Positions 45,077 through 55,022 of a stretch of DNA of 64,000 bases are shown one piece after another. A program made the position numbers and the translations under genes. The notes beneath the pieces are model-generated. The model saw only the letters and a program-made list of their open reading frames with translations, was not told the DNA's origin and did not search any database. The stretch spans positions 1 to 64,000 of the forward strand of contig NZ_CABWID010000002.1 of assembly GCF_902501965.1 (NCBI RefSeq). The letters are read 5' to 3'. The DNA is from Collinsella sp. AK_207A (GTDB lineage Bacteria > Actinomycetota > Coriobacteriia > Coriobacteriales > Coriobacteriaceae). Positions within the stretch are counted from its first letter, which is position 1. The number at the start of each line of letters is the position of its first letter.

Positions 45077-45712
45077 GTGAGCGAGATCGAGGGCTCAACC
45101 AGTCTGCACCGGCGCCATCGTGCCGGCGACCGCCGCGACGAGATTCTCGATGCCGTGCGCGACCTGGCCGCCGAAAAGGGAGTCGCTCGTCTTTCCGTCT
45201 CCGAAATCACCCAGCGCGTGGGCTGCACCCGCTCGCTTTTCTACCATTATTTTCCCGACAAGCAGGTCGCGCTGGACGCTGCGCTCGACCGCGTAATCGA
45301 CGGCTTCGTCGAGGAGCTCGAGCGGTGGAACGCGAGTCGCACAAAGGGCGATATCGAAGGAGCGCTCGACTCCATCGTGCAGATCATGAAGCGCCTGGTG
45401 CTCTTTGAGGGCAAGCTCCCCCGCTCCATCACCGGCGGAAACAACGGCGCGCTCCAGACGGAGTTCGTCGACCGCGCGAGCGCTCGGACCGCACGCTACA
45501 TCTGCGACACCACCGTCCGGGACTTCGAGAAGCTCCACGAGGTTCGCATCGATCACGTATATGAAACGTTCTACGTGCTCATCAGCGGCTTGATCCTGTT
45601 CATACGCACGCATCCCGACGTCCCGGACGACGTGCTGAAAGACATTGCCGCATCCACGCTGCACATCGAGGGGTTTACCGCCAAGTACGCCGAGAGGCGA
45701 CCGGCGCGGTAG
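45077..45712 (+). CDS. TetR-family transcriptional repressor
   Basis: A 211-residue regulator. The N-terminal helix-turn-helix is RDEILDAVRDLAAEKGVARL then SVSEITQRVGCTRSLFYHYF with the usual F-YHYFPDKQ ending. The C-terminal domain has a hydrophobic pocket and dimer helices; ligand unknown. GTG at 45077 follows GGGGAAGG by six bases; a GTG at 45053 lacks a ribosome site. Two matching operators just upstream indicate autoregulation and control of the divergent oxidoreductase; the membrane-protein gene 69 bases downstream is probably in the same transcript. Confidence 0.88.
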   Translation: MSEIEGSTSLHRRHRAGDRRDEILDAVRDLAAEKGVARLSVSEITQRVGCTRSLFYHYFPDKQVALDAALDRVIDGFVEELERWNASRTKGDIEGALDSIVQIMKRLVLFEGKLPRSITGGNNGALQTEFVDRASARTARYICDTTVRDFEKLHEVRIDHVYETFYVLISGLILFIRTHPDVPDDVLKDIAASTLHIEGFTAKYAERRPAR

Positions 45713-45781
45713 GGACAGGGCAGCTTCATTGGTATCTCGCCCGCGAAGAGGAAGCTGCGGGCCGGAGGGAAGGGAGTCGAC

Positions 45782-46792
45782 ATGTTGTTCGATCACACGA
45801 TTGGAACCACAGGGTTCCAGATCCTGGGCTGGGTGATGGTCTTTGTGGGCCTGATCCTCGCCAACGAGTTCGCGCGCCGGAGCAAGGCGGGCGGCATCAT
45901 CATGTTCGCGGTGGTTCCCGCCATCGTGACGGTGTATTGCCTGGCGCTGATCATCGGTGTCGCGCAGGGACAGCAGTGGGCCATCGAAAACCCCACGACC
46001 GTGTACCAGAACAGCTGGTTCCACTACGCCAAGATGTACGCCGCGCTCGCGGGCTGCATCGGCTTCATGGTCATCAAGTACCACTGGGGCGCTCTGGGTC
46101 GCGCGCGCTGGTTCCGCGCCTGGCCGTTCGTGATCGTGGCCATCAACATCCTGATCGCCGTGGGCTCCGACTTTGAGAGCGCCTACCACTTCTTCGCGCT
46201 GGGCGAGACCACCTGGGTCACCTCCGAGGGCGCCACGCAGCTGGCCGGCTGGAACAACGTGTTCAACGGCATCGCGGGCATCATCAACATCTTCTGCATG
46301 ACCGGCTGGTGGAGTGTGTACTCCTCCAAGGATGAGTCCGACATGCTGTGGCCCGACATGACGTGGGTGTACATCATCGCCTACGACATCTGGAACTTCT
46401 GCTACACCTACAACTGCCTGCCGCACCACGCCTGGTACTGCGGCCTGGCGCTGCTGCTCGCGCCCACCGTGGCGGCATTTGCCTGGAACAAGGGCGGCTG
46501 GATCCAGAACCGCGCCTTTACGCTGGCCATCTGGTGCATGTTCGCCCAGTGCTTCCCGGCATTCCAGGAGACGAGCGTCTTCGCCACCAAGTCCACGCTC
46601 GACCCGACGACGGCCACCGTGGTCTCCATCCTGGCGCTCGTGGCGAACATCGCTGCCATCATCTACATTGCGTACCGTGCCAAGAAGCTGAACGTGAATC
46701 CTTACAAGGAGGACGTGTTCCGCGGTACGAGCGATTGGGAGAAGGCGACGGCGCGCCGCGAGGACGCCGCAAAGGATCCCGCGATCGCCTAA
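45782..46792 (+). CDS. Polytopic membrane protein, DUF5692-like
   Basis: A 336-residue integral membrane protein with eight to nine predicted helices and many aromatic residues (FHYAKMYAALAGCIGF, WYCGLALLLAPTVAAF). It resembles the uncharacterised DUF5692 family, recalled from pattern and length. A hydrophilic tail (NPYKEDVFRGTSDWEKA) faces one side. Strong ribosome site GGAGGGAAGGGAG. An inverted repeat GCAGCTTC/GAAGCTGC lies in the gap after the TetR gene at 45720-45758. Being downstream of the TetR gene suggests co-regulation with the divergent oxidoreductase. No function is assigned. Confidence 0.75.
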   Translation: MLFDHTIGTTGFQILGWVMVFVGLILANEFARRSKAGGIIMFAVVPAIVTVYCLALIIGVAQGQQWAIENPTTVYQNSWFHYAKMYAALAGCIGFMVIKYHWGALGRARWFRAWPFVIVAINILIAVGSDFESAYHFFALGETTWVTSEGATQLAGWNNVFNGIAGIINIFCMTGWWSVYSSKDESDMLWPDMTWVYIIAYDIWNFCYTYNCLPHHAWYCGLALLLAPTVAAFAWNKGGWIQNRAFTLAIWCMFAQCFPAFQETSVFATKSTLDPTTATVVSILALVANIAAIIYIAYRAKKLNVNPYKEDVFRGTSDWEKATARREDAAKDPAIA

Positions 46793-46818
46793 CCTGCAGG
46801 TCAGCTACCTGCTTGACC

Positions 46819-46883
46819 GCCTGCCCCGACGGGCGGGGAGGCTTATTGGGGTCGTCGACGTTAGTCGGCGGCCCCATCTGTTT
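46819..46883 (+). terminator. Double hairpin after the membrane-protein gene
   Basis: A first stem within GCCTGCCCC/GGGCGGGGAGGC (46819-46843) is followed by a second 11-bp stem with two G-U pairs (46848-46858 with 46865-46875) and ATCTGTTT. Confidence 0.6.
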
Positions 46884-46913
46884 GCAATCGGGCATCACGG
46901 GATTGCGCGGCGC

Positions 46914-47180
46914 TTAACCCCACGGATCACGCTCGAAAAGCGGCTCAGGCTCCGGGCGGCGATCGGAATAGGGGTCGTAGCCGTCATCGTCCTCGTTCTC
47001 GGGGCGGATGCACGGATCCTGGGACTTTGCCGCGCGCGCATCTCGTTGCCCCGCCGAGGTGCCTTTTGCGGGCCGTGCCGTGTTTCGCTGTCGTGGCTGC
47101 TGCTCGAGCATCGCGCCGTCTCCGTTCCGACCCCACACGCGAGCAGGGCCATCTTGCAGTTGTCCGGGGTTATACTGCAT
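46914..47180 (-). CDS. Small hydrophilic hypothetical protein
   Basis: An open frame of 88 codons rich in Arg, Gln, Asp and Pro, ending in an acidic patch PENEDDDGYDPYSDRRPEPE and LFERDPWG. No domain or membrane segment is recognised. No ribosome site precedes the ATG at 47180, and the frame stays open further upstream through another gene's promoter, so the start is uncertain. The acidic C-terminus looks protein-like, but in this G+C-rich DNA it could be a chance frame. Confidence 0.4.
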   Translation of the reverse strand: MQYNPGQLQDGPARVWGRNGDGAMLEQQPRQRNTARPAKGTSAGQRDARAAKSQDPCIRPENEDDDGYDPYSDRRPEPEPLFERDPWG

Positions 47181-47246
47181 GAAGAGCGGGCTGGACCCGG
47201 AGTTTCTCCGACCTTCCCGCCAAGTTTTCACAATACGGAGGTTTTC

Positions 47247-47663
47247 ATGTCCCAATCGCGCAAGATCCTGAAGCTCATCAGCTTCGCCCAGTTCGTCTTT
47301 GCCATCGTCGCGCTCGTACTGGGAGCCGTCTCGCTCGCCGGCGCAGGCAGCGCCATGGGCCAGCAGGTGACTACCCTCGGCAACGCGATAGACGCGGCAC
47401 TCTGGGCAACTACCATGGGCACGCTGCTCGTGCTGGACGGCGCCCTCTCGCTCGTCGCATCGGTCCTGGGTATCCGCGGCGCCAACCGTCCGAGCAAGCT
47501 CGGTAGCCACCGCCTGCTCTCAGCACTTGGCGTTATCGCGGCGCTGGCTGCCATGGTCCTCAGCGGCGTAGGCGGCATACTCGTCGTTGCGCTAATCCTC
47601 TTCCTGCTCGACGCCGCGGCAGTCGTCTTCGACGCTCGCGTGCGCAAGGAATCCGAGCGGTAA
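47247..47663 (+). CDS. Small four-helix membrane protein of unknown function
   Basis: A 138-residue protein with four hydrophobic helices (SFAQFVFAIVALVLGAVSLA; LWATTMGTLLVLDGALSLVA; LLSALGVIAALAAMVLSGV; ILVVALILFLLDAAAVVF). No named family is recognised. The start at 47247 has ACGGAGG with five-base spacing. A TATACT -10-like box lies at 47171-47176. It stands alone and ends at a clear terminator. Confidence 0.75.
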   Translation: MSQSRKILKLISFAQFVFAIVALVLGAVSLAGAGSAMGQQVTTLGNAIDAALWATTMGTLLVLDGALSLVASVLGIRGANRPSKLGSHRLLSALGVIAALAAMVLSGVGGILVVALILFLLDAAAVVFDARVRKESER

Positions 47664-47687
47664 GGCCTCAATCATCTACGCGCAAAG

Positions 47688-47726
47688 AAGGCGGCGAGGC
47701 CAACAAGGTCTCGCCGCCTTTTCGTT
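47688..47726. terminator. Bidirectional terminator
   Basis: A perfect 11-bp stem AAGGCGGCGAG/CTCGCCGCCTT is followed by TTCGTT on the plus strand and CTTTGCG on the minus strand. It separates the small membrane-protein gene from the convergent cupin genes. Confidence 0.85.
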
Positions 47727-47740
47727 CCCCGTCGGCCGTC

Positions 47741-48079
47741 CTACGCAGCCAACACCACCACGAGCAGCATCTTGAACGGGGTGATACCGCGCACCGCGTG
47801 TGGCGCGCCGGCGGGCATGACGATGCTCTCGCCCGCCCCCAGCTGATGCGGGACGCCGTTGACCGTGATTTCGCCGGTACCCTCGAGTACCGTGATGAGC
47901 GCGTCGCCGGGCGCCGCATGGCTGGACATGCCCTCGTCGGCGTCGATGGCGAAAACGGTAATCTTGGTGGCCGGCGTCTGCGCGAGGGTGAGGCTGTTGA
48001 CCTTGCCGCCTTCGAGCTTCACCTGCTCGGCCAGCTTGAAGACGGTCTCCTTCTCGATGTTCTTGATGAGCTCTGCCAT
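47741..48079 (-). CDS. Small cupin-domain protein
   Basis: A 112-residue single-domain cupin. Motif 1 is seen around DADEGMSSHAAPGDALITVLEG, with one His where canonical cupins have two; motif 2 is LGAGESIVMPAGAPHAVRG with the final His. It may bind a metal and a small carboxylate ligand. The start at 48079 has AAAGGAAC upstream. It is the last gene before a terminator and follows a second cupin gene by 43 bases. Confidence 0.85.
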   Translation of the reverse strand: MAELIKNIEKETVFKLAEQVKLEGGKVNSLTLAQTPATKITVFAIDADEGMSSHAAPGDALITVLEGTGEITVNGVPHQLGAGESIVMPAGAPHAVRGITPFKMLLVVVLAA

Positions 48080-48122
48080 GGTTGTTCCTTTCTGCGATGG
48101 CCTTCTTTGGATAGACGTCCCC

Positions 48123-48461
48123 TTACAAGGATAGCTGCAGCAGCTTGATGGCACCCGCAGGCTCCACGGCGTGCCGCACGCCTGCGGGCACGAGGAACAC
48201 CTCGCCGGCGGCAAGTGGCACGGGCGCGCGTCCCTCCTGCGCGAAGGTGATGCTCGCGCAGCCTTCGAGCAGGTAGTACATGGTGTCCGCCGGGTATTCC
48301 TCGTCCGAGACGCTCTCCCCCGCCGCAAAGGACAGCAGCGTGATCTGACATGCGTCCGAGAGCCGCGTGAGCGAACAGCTCGAGATACGACCGGGCTCGG
48401 CGTCGTCGATGAGCGACGTCAGCGTGCGCGCGACGTCGGTCGGCAGGTTTCGTAGCCCCAT
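48123..48461 (-). CDS. Small cupin-domain protein
   Basis: A 112-residue cupin. FAAGESVSDEEYPADTMYYLLEG forms motif 1 and carries Asp/Glu in place of the usual His pair; LAAGEVFLVPAGVRHAVEP is motif 2 with the His kept. Metal binding may therefore be altered. GGGAGG lies four bases before the start. It lies 24 bases downstream of the giant activase gene on the same strand, so all three are likely in one transcript. Confidence 0.83.
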   Translation of the reverse strand: MGLRNLPTDVARTLTSLIDDAEPGRISSCSLTRLSDACQITLLSFAAGESVSDEEYPADTMYYLLEGCASITFAQEGRAPVPLAAGEVFLVPAGVRHAVEPAGAIKLLQLSL

Positions 48462-48485
48462 GGGGCCTCCCTTCTGAGATGGCAG

Positions 48486-51400
48486 CTATATATAGTAAAG
48501 GTACGAACGTAGCTTCTCGATGTTCGAGGTGTCGAGCGTGCCGTCGAACGCGAGGCGCAGCACCGGCGCGCCGGCGGCTCCACCGCGCTCGATGTCCTCC
48601 CGCGCCTCATCGTTATCGGCCTTGAGCCGCAGGATGGTGTCGACGTTCTCGTACATCGACGCCACCGTCACCACGCCCGCCGAACGCAGACGTTCAAGCG
48701 CGACCTTAGCGAAGCGATACCGCGCACCGGCTCCGCGGAAGCGCGGGATGTCTGCATCCGCCGCGGCGATGAGCTCGCCCGGATTCACGGCGAACGAGTT
48801 CGAACCCGCGCCGAGCACATTCTCAAGGGCAGCCGAGAGCACAGCCATCTGGCAGCGGAAGGCATCGAGCAAGGCCGCGCGGTCCGCCAACTCGTCCGCC
48901 GGGACGGCAAAGGGATCGGCCGGCACTTCGACGGCGGGCACGGCATCGGACGGCGCAGCAGCAGGAGCCGCGGCGACACCCGCCTGCGTCCCCGGCTCCC
49001 AGGGCATGCCCTTCACCCCGCTGCGAGACCCCTGCGAAGAGTCCTGCTCCCACTCGTCTTGCCACATCATCCAGAAGAACTCCGAGAGCGGCATGCGCGC
49101 AAGCCGATAGCCGCGCTGCGCGACCTCGTCCCACAGCTCACCCGTAAGCTCGTCGACATAGACCCAGGGCCACTCCCCCACCAAGGCGAGCCGCTTGACA
49201 GCATCGGGGGCATCGCCCCCCGCGGACTCCGCGACGAGCCGCGCGATCCGCGGCACGTCCAGCGAGGAAGCGCCCCCGGCGACAAGCTGCTCCACGCAGG
49301 CGCGCACGAAACCAGCCCGCCTCGACACCGGCAGCGCATAGGCGGCATCGCCCGCAAGCAGCACGCCGAAGAGCTCGGAAGCCGCCCCCGCGCCCAACCG
49401 GCGGTTAAGCTCCCAGGGAAGGACCTCGAAACGCGGTGCGGCGATTGCCACGTCACCGTGGCCGCGCTGGCGCAGCACCGCGCGGACCACGCGGTCATAT
49501 TGGTTATCGGCCTCGGCGCCGCAGGTGGCAGGCAATGCCAGCGAGAGCGGCCCCGGGCCGGCGGCCTGCGCTGCCACGAGCGCTGCGCCCAGGAACGCCG
49601 TGAACGAGCCGTACTCCTTGGTGGACGTCGCCGTACGCCCGGCCTCGAGTGCCACGGCGTCGAGCGGGATCGCACGGGCGTCGAAGCCCCGCGCACGCAG
49701 CCATGCGGCCGCGAGGTCGCCGTACGCGCCCACCCTGGGCACCGCCACGGGCACCGCGGGATCGAGTGCCTCGCCACCCTCGGGTATGACGGAGAGCGCC
49801 ATCGAGGGGGCGGCGCAGTCGGCACCGGCGGCGCCCGCCGTGCGCGCGACCCCGCCAGCCGCATCCCGGTGCACGCACGACGGCCTAGACGCGGCATCGG
49901 CCGCGGCCGCATCCGCGCCAACACCCGCAGGCGAGCTCACCCGCACCGCGTCCTCCTCAGAGAGATGCGCCAGCGCGTTCAGGAACGCCTCCACGCGCGT
50001 GATCACGCCCACGCGGCTGAAGTGCTCATCGCACTCGATCGTGAGGTAGGGCTTCTCACCCATCTCCTCGGCGAAGAGCTTGTCGAGCATGGTGTCGGGA
50101 CCGCAGCCGTGGTTGGTGAGGTACACCGCGAAGAGCCGCGAATCGCGCCGCACCATCTTGGCGCCCGAGAGGATGTGCTGCCCAAACGGCCAGCAGATGC
50201 CGGGATGGTCAGCCGAGACATCGATATCATGCGCGTGCAGGTGCCCGAGCGTGATGACCTTCTGTCCACGGTCCAGCAGAATTTCGGGGATTCCCATGTT
50301 GAGAGCACCATCGGAGATACCGTAGTTGCGCGTGATGAGCACGAGCACGCGCTCCCCCGGCGCGAGCGAACCCAAGAGCTCGTCGCCCAGCGCCTCGGTC
50401 TTCTCACCAAAGGACGTGACGGCAAAGCCGCCCGCCATCATGGCCACGGCCGCCTCCTGGCGCGTATGGCCCAGCCGCTCGCCCAACCCCAGCAGCGCCT
50501 GCGCCATGGCCTCCTGGCCAAAATCCATGTCGAGCAGGGGGTTCAGTAGCTCGATGCCGCGCCGCTCCAGGCAGAGGGCGTCCGCCACCAAGCGCGGCGC
50601 CGTCTGCATATAAGGGCATGCGTAGTTGTGCGCCACACGCGAGCTCGCGTGCCGGATAGTGTGCAGGCTCGGCATGAAGATGTAGTCGGGTTCGCGCTCC
50701 GCGAGCCACGCCATGTGCCCGTAGATGAGCTTCACGGGATAGCAGGTCTCACCGCGCGCGTTCTCCTGTGCCAGGCGGACCTGCTCCTCGGTGGTATCGG
50801 GCGAGAGCAGCACGTTGTAGCCCAAGCGGGAGAAGTAGGCGTTGGCGAGCGGGAACAGGCGGTGCAACATGAGGCAGCGCGGGATGCCCACGGTCTTCTT
50901 GGCCGGGTCGATCTTGCCCGTGTAGCCCTCGAGAAAGAGCTCCTCGGTCTTTTTGTAGAACGCACGGTTGAGTGCGACCGCGTGCTCGTCCACGCCACGC
51001 GCCGCGGCTGTCGTGCCGGAAAGATCGAACCCCTTGAACGCCGTGAGCTCGAAACCCGGCTTCGCGGCGGCATCGGCGGCCATGAGGGCCGCCCCCACCG
51101 CACCCGAGATGGCGAAGTTGGGAGACACCGTGAGCGCGTCGGGGTAGAACGACCGGAACGCCTCCACAATCGCGGGGTTGTAGGCGACGCCGCCCTGCAG
51201 CACGATATGCGACCCCACGCGCTTGCCGCCCACCACGCGGTGCAGGTAGTTGCGCACGATGGAGAGGGCAAGGCCGGCGGCTACGTCGCGCTTGACGGCA
51301 CCGGCGGAGAGGGTCGCGCTAATGGCGCTCTCCACGAAGACCGTGCAACGCTCGCCCAGATCGACCGGTGCTTCGCTCGAAAGCGCGAGCGATCCGTACT

Positions 51401-52862
51401 CGGCGAGCGGTATGGCGAGGCGAGCGGCCTGCTCCTCGATGAAGCTGCCCGTTCCGGCAGCGCAAACCTTGTTCATCTGAAAGTCGGAGACCTGCCCGCC
51501 GGCGAGCGCGATGAACTTGGAATCCTGTCCGCCGATCTCGAAGACGGTGTCAACCTGCGGGTCGGCATGCGCCGCGCCGGCAGCCTGGCAGGTGATCTCG
51601 TCCACCACGGCGTCGGCGCCCACGAGCTTGCCGATGAGGCTGCGGCCGGAGCCCGTCGTGGCCACGGCGCGGACCTGCACCTCGGAACCCAGGCGGGCGG
51701 CGAGCGATGCCAGCCCCTCGCGCACGGCACGGCGCGCGTCGTCGCCGGTGCGCAGGTACTGGGCATTGAGCACGCGGCCACGGGGGTCGAGGAGGACCAG
51801 GTCCGTCGAGGTCGACCCCACGTCGATTCCCAAAAACACCGGGATGCGGCCGGTCAGGGGGTCGCGCTCCCAATCCTCGCGCGGCAGCACGGCGAAGCCC
51901 TCGCCGGGACGGTACCCGCCGTTCGGCAACGGTGCCAAACGGGGCAGCTCGCCCGCCTGGGAGCGCGGGTGGTCGAGCACACTGCGCAGGGCATTGAGGG
52001 TCGCCGCCCCGCTGCCCGCCGCCGCGAGCTTAGAGGCATGGAGCGCCGCGCCCGCTGCCTGGAAGAAGAGGCTCTCCTCGCGTGCGATGAGCCCATCTTC
52101 GCCCAGCTTGAAGACCTCGCGCATGGCTCGCACCACGCCGGCGTTCAGCAGCACCCCGCCCGAGAGCGCCACGGGCGCCTCCACGGGCAGGCCGCGCACG
52201 ATGAGCGCCTTGTAGCTCTTCACCATGGCGAAGCAGAGGCCGAGCAGAATGTCCTCCACGGGGACGCCCTCCTGCTGGCGGTGGATGATGTCCGTCTTGG
52301 CGAAGACGGCGCAGCGTCCCGAGATGCGTGGAACCTCATGTCCCTCGGCGCGCTCCACGAGTGCAGAGAAGTCCTCAATCCTGAGCCCCAGGCGGGTCAT
52401 CTGGTCCTCGAAGAACGAGCCGGTACCCGAGGCGCAGCTCTCGTTCATGGCGAACTCGGGCACCGCCGCCGCGAGCCGGCAGACGAAGTAGGCGTTCTGA
52501 CCGCCGATCTCGATGACCGAGCGGGCCTCCGGCGCCAGGGTCTGTGCACCGGAGGCAATGGCCGGTACGTCCTCGAGCACGGGCAGCGCGGCACCCGCCT
52601 CGGCGAGCGCACCTGCCCCCGAGCCCGTCGCCGCGATGCCGCTGCAGTCCTCGGGCGCCAACGCCGCGGGCATACCCGCGAGCAGGTCGCGCAGACAGGC
52701 AACGGAATCGCCGTAGTGCGGCCGCCGCGCGCTCCAAAGCACGGCCGGTGCGCTCCCCGCACCCGCGCCCTCTGCCGCGGCTGCGCCCGTCCGGAGCGCG
52801 ACCACCTTGACCGAGCTCGCGCCCATATCGATTCCCAGCGTGTAGTGCTGCGTCATAGCCAT
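48486..52862 (-). CDS. Giant 2-hydroxyacyl-CoA dehydratase activase (two BadF/BcrA ATPase domains, DUF2229, dehydratase-like region)
   Basis: A 1458-residue protein. Two ASKHA-type ATPase domains stand in tandem: the first begins LGIDMGASSVKVVAL and has CASGTGSFFEDQ; the second begins LGIDVGSTSTDLVLLD and has CAAGTGSFIEEQ; these cysteines should hold the interdomain Fe4S4 cluster. A DUF2229 region follows (PRCLMLHRLFPLANAYFSRL, then ENARGETCYPVKL), then HgdB-like sequence (GICWPFGQHILSGAKM, NHGCGPDTM). The last ~450 residues are less conserved. Such proteins use ATP to push a low-potential electron into a dehydratase or reductase. The start at 52862 has AGAGGGG. No classical dehydratase alpha/beta pair lies here. 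Confidence 0.88.
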   Translation of the reverse strand: MAMTQHYTLGIDMGASSVKVVALRTGAAAAEGAGAGSAPAVLWSARRPHYGDSVACLRDLLAGMPAALAPEDCSGIAATGSGAGALAEAGAALPVLEDVPAIASGAQTLAPEARSVIEIGGQNAYFVCRLAAAVPEFAMNESCASGTGSFFEDQMTRLGLRIEDFSALVERAEGHEVPRISGRCAVFAKTDIIHRQQEGVPVEDILLGLCFAMVKSYKALIVRGLPVEAPVALSGGVLLNAGVVRAMREVFKLGEDGLIAREESLFFQAAGAALHASKLAAAGSGAATLNALRSVLDHPRSQAGELPRLAPLPNGGYRPGEGFAVLPREDWERDPLTGRIPVFLGIDVGSTSTDLVLLDPRGRVLNAQYLRTGDDARRAVREGLASLAARLGSEVQVRAVATTGSGRSLIGKLVGADAVVDEITCQAAGAAHADPQVDTVFEIGGQDSKFIALAGGQVSDFQMNKVCAAGTGSFIEEQAARLAIPLAEYGSLALSSEAPVDLGERCTVFVESAISATLSAGAVKRDVAAGLALSIVRNYLHRVVGGKRVGSHIVLQGGVAYNPAIVEAFRSFYPDALTVSPNFAISGAVGAALMAADAAAKPGFELTAFKGFDLSGTTAAARGVDEHAVALNRAFYKKTEELFLEGYTGKIDPAKKTVGIPRCLMLHRLFPLANAYFSRLGYNVLLSPDTTEEQVRLAQENARGETCYPVKLIYGHMAWLAEREPDYIFMPSLHTIRHASSRVAHNYACPYMQTAPRLVADALCLERRGIELLNPLLDMDFGQEAMAQALLGLGERLGHTRQEAAVAMMAGGFAVTSFGEKTEALGDELLGSLAPGERVLVLITRNYGISDGALNMGIPEILLDRGQKVITLGHLHAHDIDVSADHPGICWPFGQHILSGAKMVRRDSRLFAVYLTNHGCGPDTMLDKLFAEEMGEKPYLTIECDEHFSRVGVITRVEAFLNALAHLSEEDAVRVSSPAGVGADAAAADAASRPSCVHRDAAGGVARTAGAAGADCAAPSMALSVIPEGGEALDPAVPVAVPRVGAYGDLAAAWLRARGFDARAIPLDAVALEAGRTATSTKEYGSFTAFLGAALVAAQAAGPGPLSLALPATCGAEADNQYDRVVRAVLRQRGHGDVAIAAPRFEVLPWELNRRLGAGAASELFGVLLAGDAAYALPVSRRAGFVRACVEQLVAGGASSLDVPRIARLVAESAGGDAPDAVKRLALVGEWPWVYVDELTGELWDEVAQRGYRLARMPLSEFFWMMWQDEWEQDSSQGSRSGVKGMPWEPGTQAGVAAAPAAAPSDAVPAVEVPADPFAVPADELADRAALLDAFRCQMAVLSAALENVLGAGSNSFAVNPGELIAAADADIPRFRGAGARYRFAKVALERLRSAGVVTVASMYENVDTILRLKADNDEAREDIERGGAAGAPVLRLAFDGTLDTSNIEKLRSYLYYI

Positions 52863-52909
52863 ACGAAGACCCCTCTGTCCCCCTCGGCGCCTCTCCCGTG
52901 CACAAAGCC

Positions 52910-53113
52910 CTACGCGCGCGCCGCGCGATACTCCTCGTATTCGGCCAGAAAGGCGTCACGGTCGAGCTGCCGCACGTTCACCACGTCGTCGAAGGTGACG
53001 AGCTCAGTAATGGGGTTGTCCACGGTGAAGGGGAAGCCCTTGCTCACCAGGAACTCGGCAAACAGGGGGTCCTCGGTCGCGATTTCGCGCATGGTCTTGG
53101 TACTATCGAACAT
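52910..53113 (-). CDS. Small DUF1858-like protein
   Basis: A 67-residue protein with the pattern TMREIATEDPLFAEFLVSKG and FPFTVDNPITELVTFDDVV, similar to the short helical DUF1858 fold. It lacks the CxxC found in some members. GAGGAG precedes the start at 53113. It is placed between the ABC ATPase gene (72 bases) and the activase gene (47 bases) and probably works with one of them; function unknown. Confidence 0.7.
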   Translation of the reverse strand: MFDSTKTMREIATEDPLFAEFLVSKGFPFTVDNPITELVTFDDVVNVRQLDRDAFLAEYEEYRAARA

Positions 53114-53185
53114 AGTTGTCTCCTCATCTCGGTATCGGTGCGGCGCGGGCGGGAACGCTCCCGGCGCGGCACCGTGGTCAATCCT

Positions 53186-53786
<601 letters not shown>

Positions 53787-53794
<8 letters not shown>

Positions 53795-55022
53795 CGCCCT
53801 TCGCGGCGCCGCGCCCCAACGGTCCGCCCCACGGCTGCGCCGCGAACTTCACCAGCTGCATGAACAGCTTCTCGAACGCGAGCGAGAGAATCATCACCAC
53901 CACGGTCCAGGCAAAGAGGTCCGGCGTGTTCAAGAAGGTGCGCGCTGTGTTCATCTGCTTGCCGATCGACGGATCGGGCATGGCGAGCACCTCGGCCATG
54001 ATGCCGCTCTTCCAGCTCATGCCCAGGCTGATCTTGCAGCTCGAAGCCAGAAACGGCATCACCGCGGGCCGGTACACGTACATGAACGTGCGCCACGGCG
54101 AGAAGCGGAACACCCGCGCCATCTCGAGCATCTGGGGATCCACGCTCTCAAAGCCCGAGAGCACGTTGGTGTAGATGAGCGACAGCACGATGAAGAACGC
54201 CAGGAACATGGTGAGGTTCTGCGGCCCCACCCAGATGAGCAGCATGATGATAAAGCTCACGATGGGCAGCGTCCGCAGCAGCGAGATAATGGGGTCCACG
54301 AAGTCGCGCACGATGCGCACGCGGTACGCCACGAGCGCCAGCAGCACGCCCGCCGTGAAGCTCATGAGAAAGCCGACGGCGATGCGCGCCGTGGACGCTA
54401 GGCTGATCACCCAGAAGTTGGGCTTCACCACTTGGGCGGCCAGCGCCTCGAGCGTGCGGATGGGCCCGGCGAGCACCAGGCGGTTGCCGATGAGGCGGTC
54501 GGCGACCTCCCACACCGCGAACCAGAACAGGATGATGCCCGCCCGCTTGAGGAGGCCGAGGCACTTCTCGCGCCGCGCGACGGCAGCGGCGCCCTCGTCA
54601 TCCGCGGCGCCCGTGGCCGCCACGGCGAGCGCACGCACACCCGTGAGGAAGGCGTCGGCCTCCTCGTCACCCAGCACGCCGGAGGTGCGCATCACGCCGA
54701 TAGCCCGTTCGTCCGCGGCCCCGAAGGTCCGCATCACCGCGAGGATTCTGTCCGGCGTGGCGCCCTTGCCCGCGGCGGTGCGCACCATGAACGCCATCTG
54801 GTCGTCGGGCAAGCCGTTCTGACGCACCATCTGGATCATCTGTGCGGCGCGTGCCTCGTCCACGCCCATCATGTCGTGGATCTGCGCCGGGGTGAGAACG
54901 CGCCCGGGAGCGCCCGCCGCCTCGGCCCAAGCCTCGCCGCGCGCGGCCTCGTCCGCCGCAGACGCCGGTATGCCCGCGTCCACGGCACCTGTCTTGCCGG
55001 CACCCCTCCCCTGGGCACTCAC
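53787..55022 (-). CDS. ABC permease with a ~155-residue N-terminal helical extension
   Basis: A 411-residue inner-membrane permease of the SsuC/TauC class. The transport part (about residues 158-400) has six helices and the EAA loop around LEMARVFRFSPWRTFMYVY, then PAVMPFLASSCKISLGMSWK. Before it lies a cytosolic-looking extension with LTPAQIHDMMGVDEARAAQM and QNGLPDDQMAFMVRTAAGKG, then TPDRILAVMRTF repeats, not found in ordinary permeases. The start is GTG at 55022, overlapping the upstream lipoprotein stop (GTGA). Confidence 0.88.
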
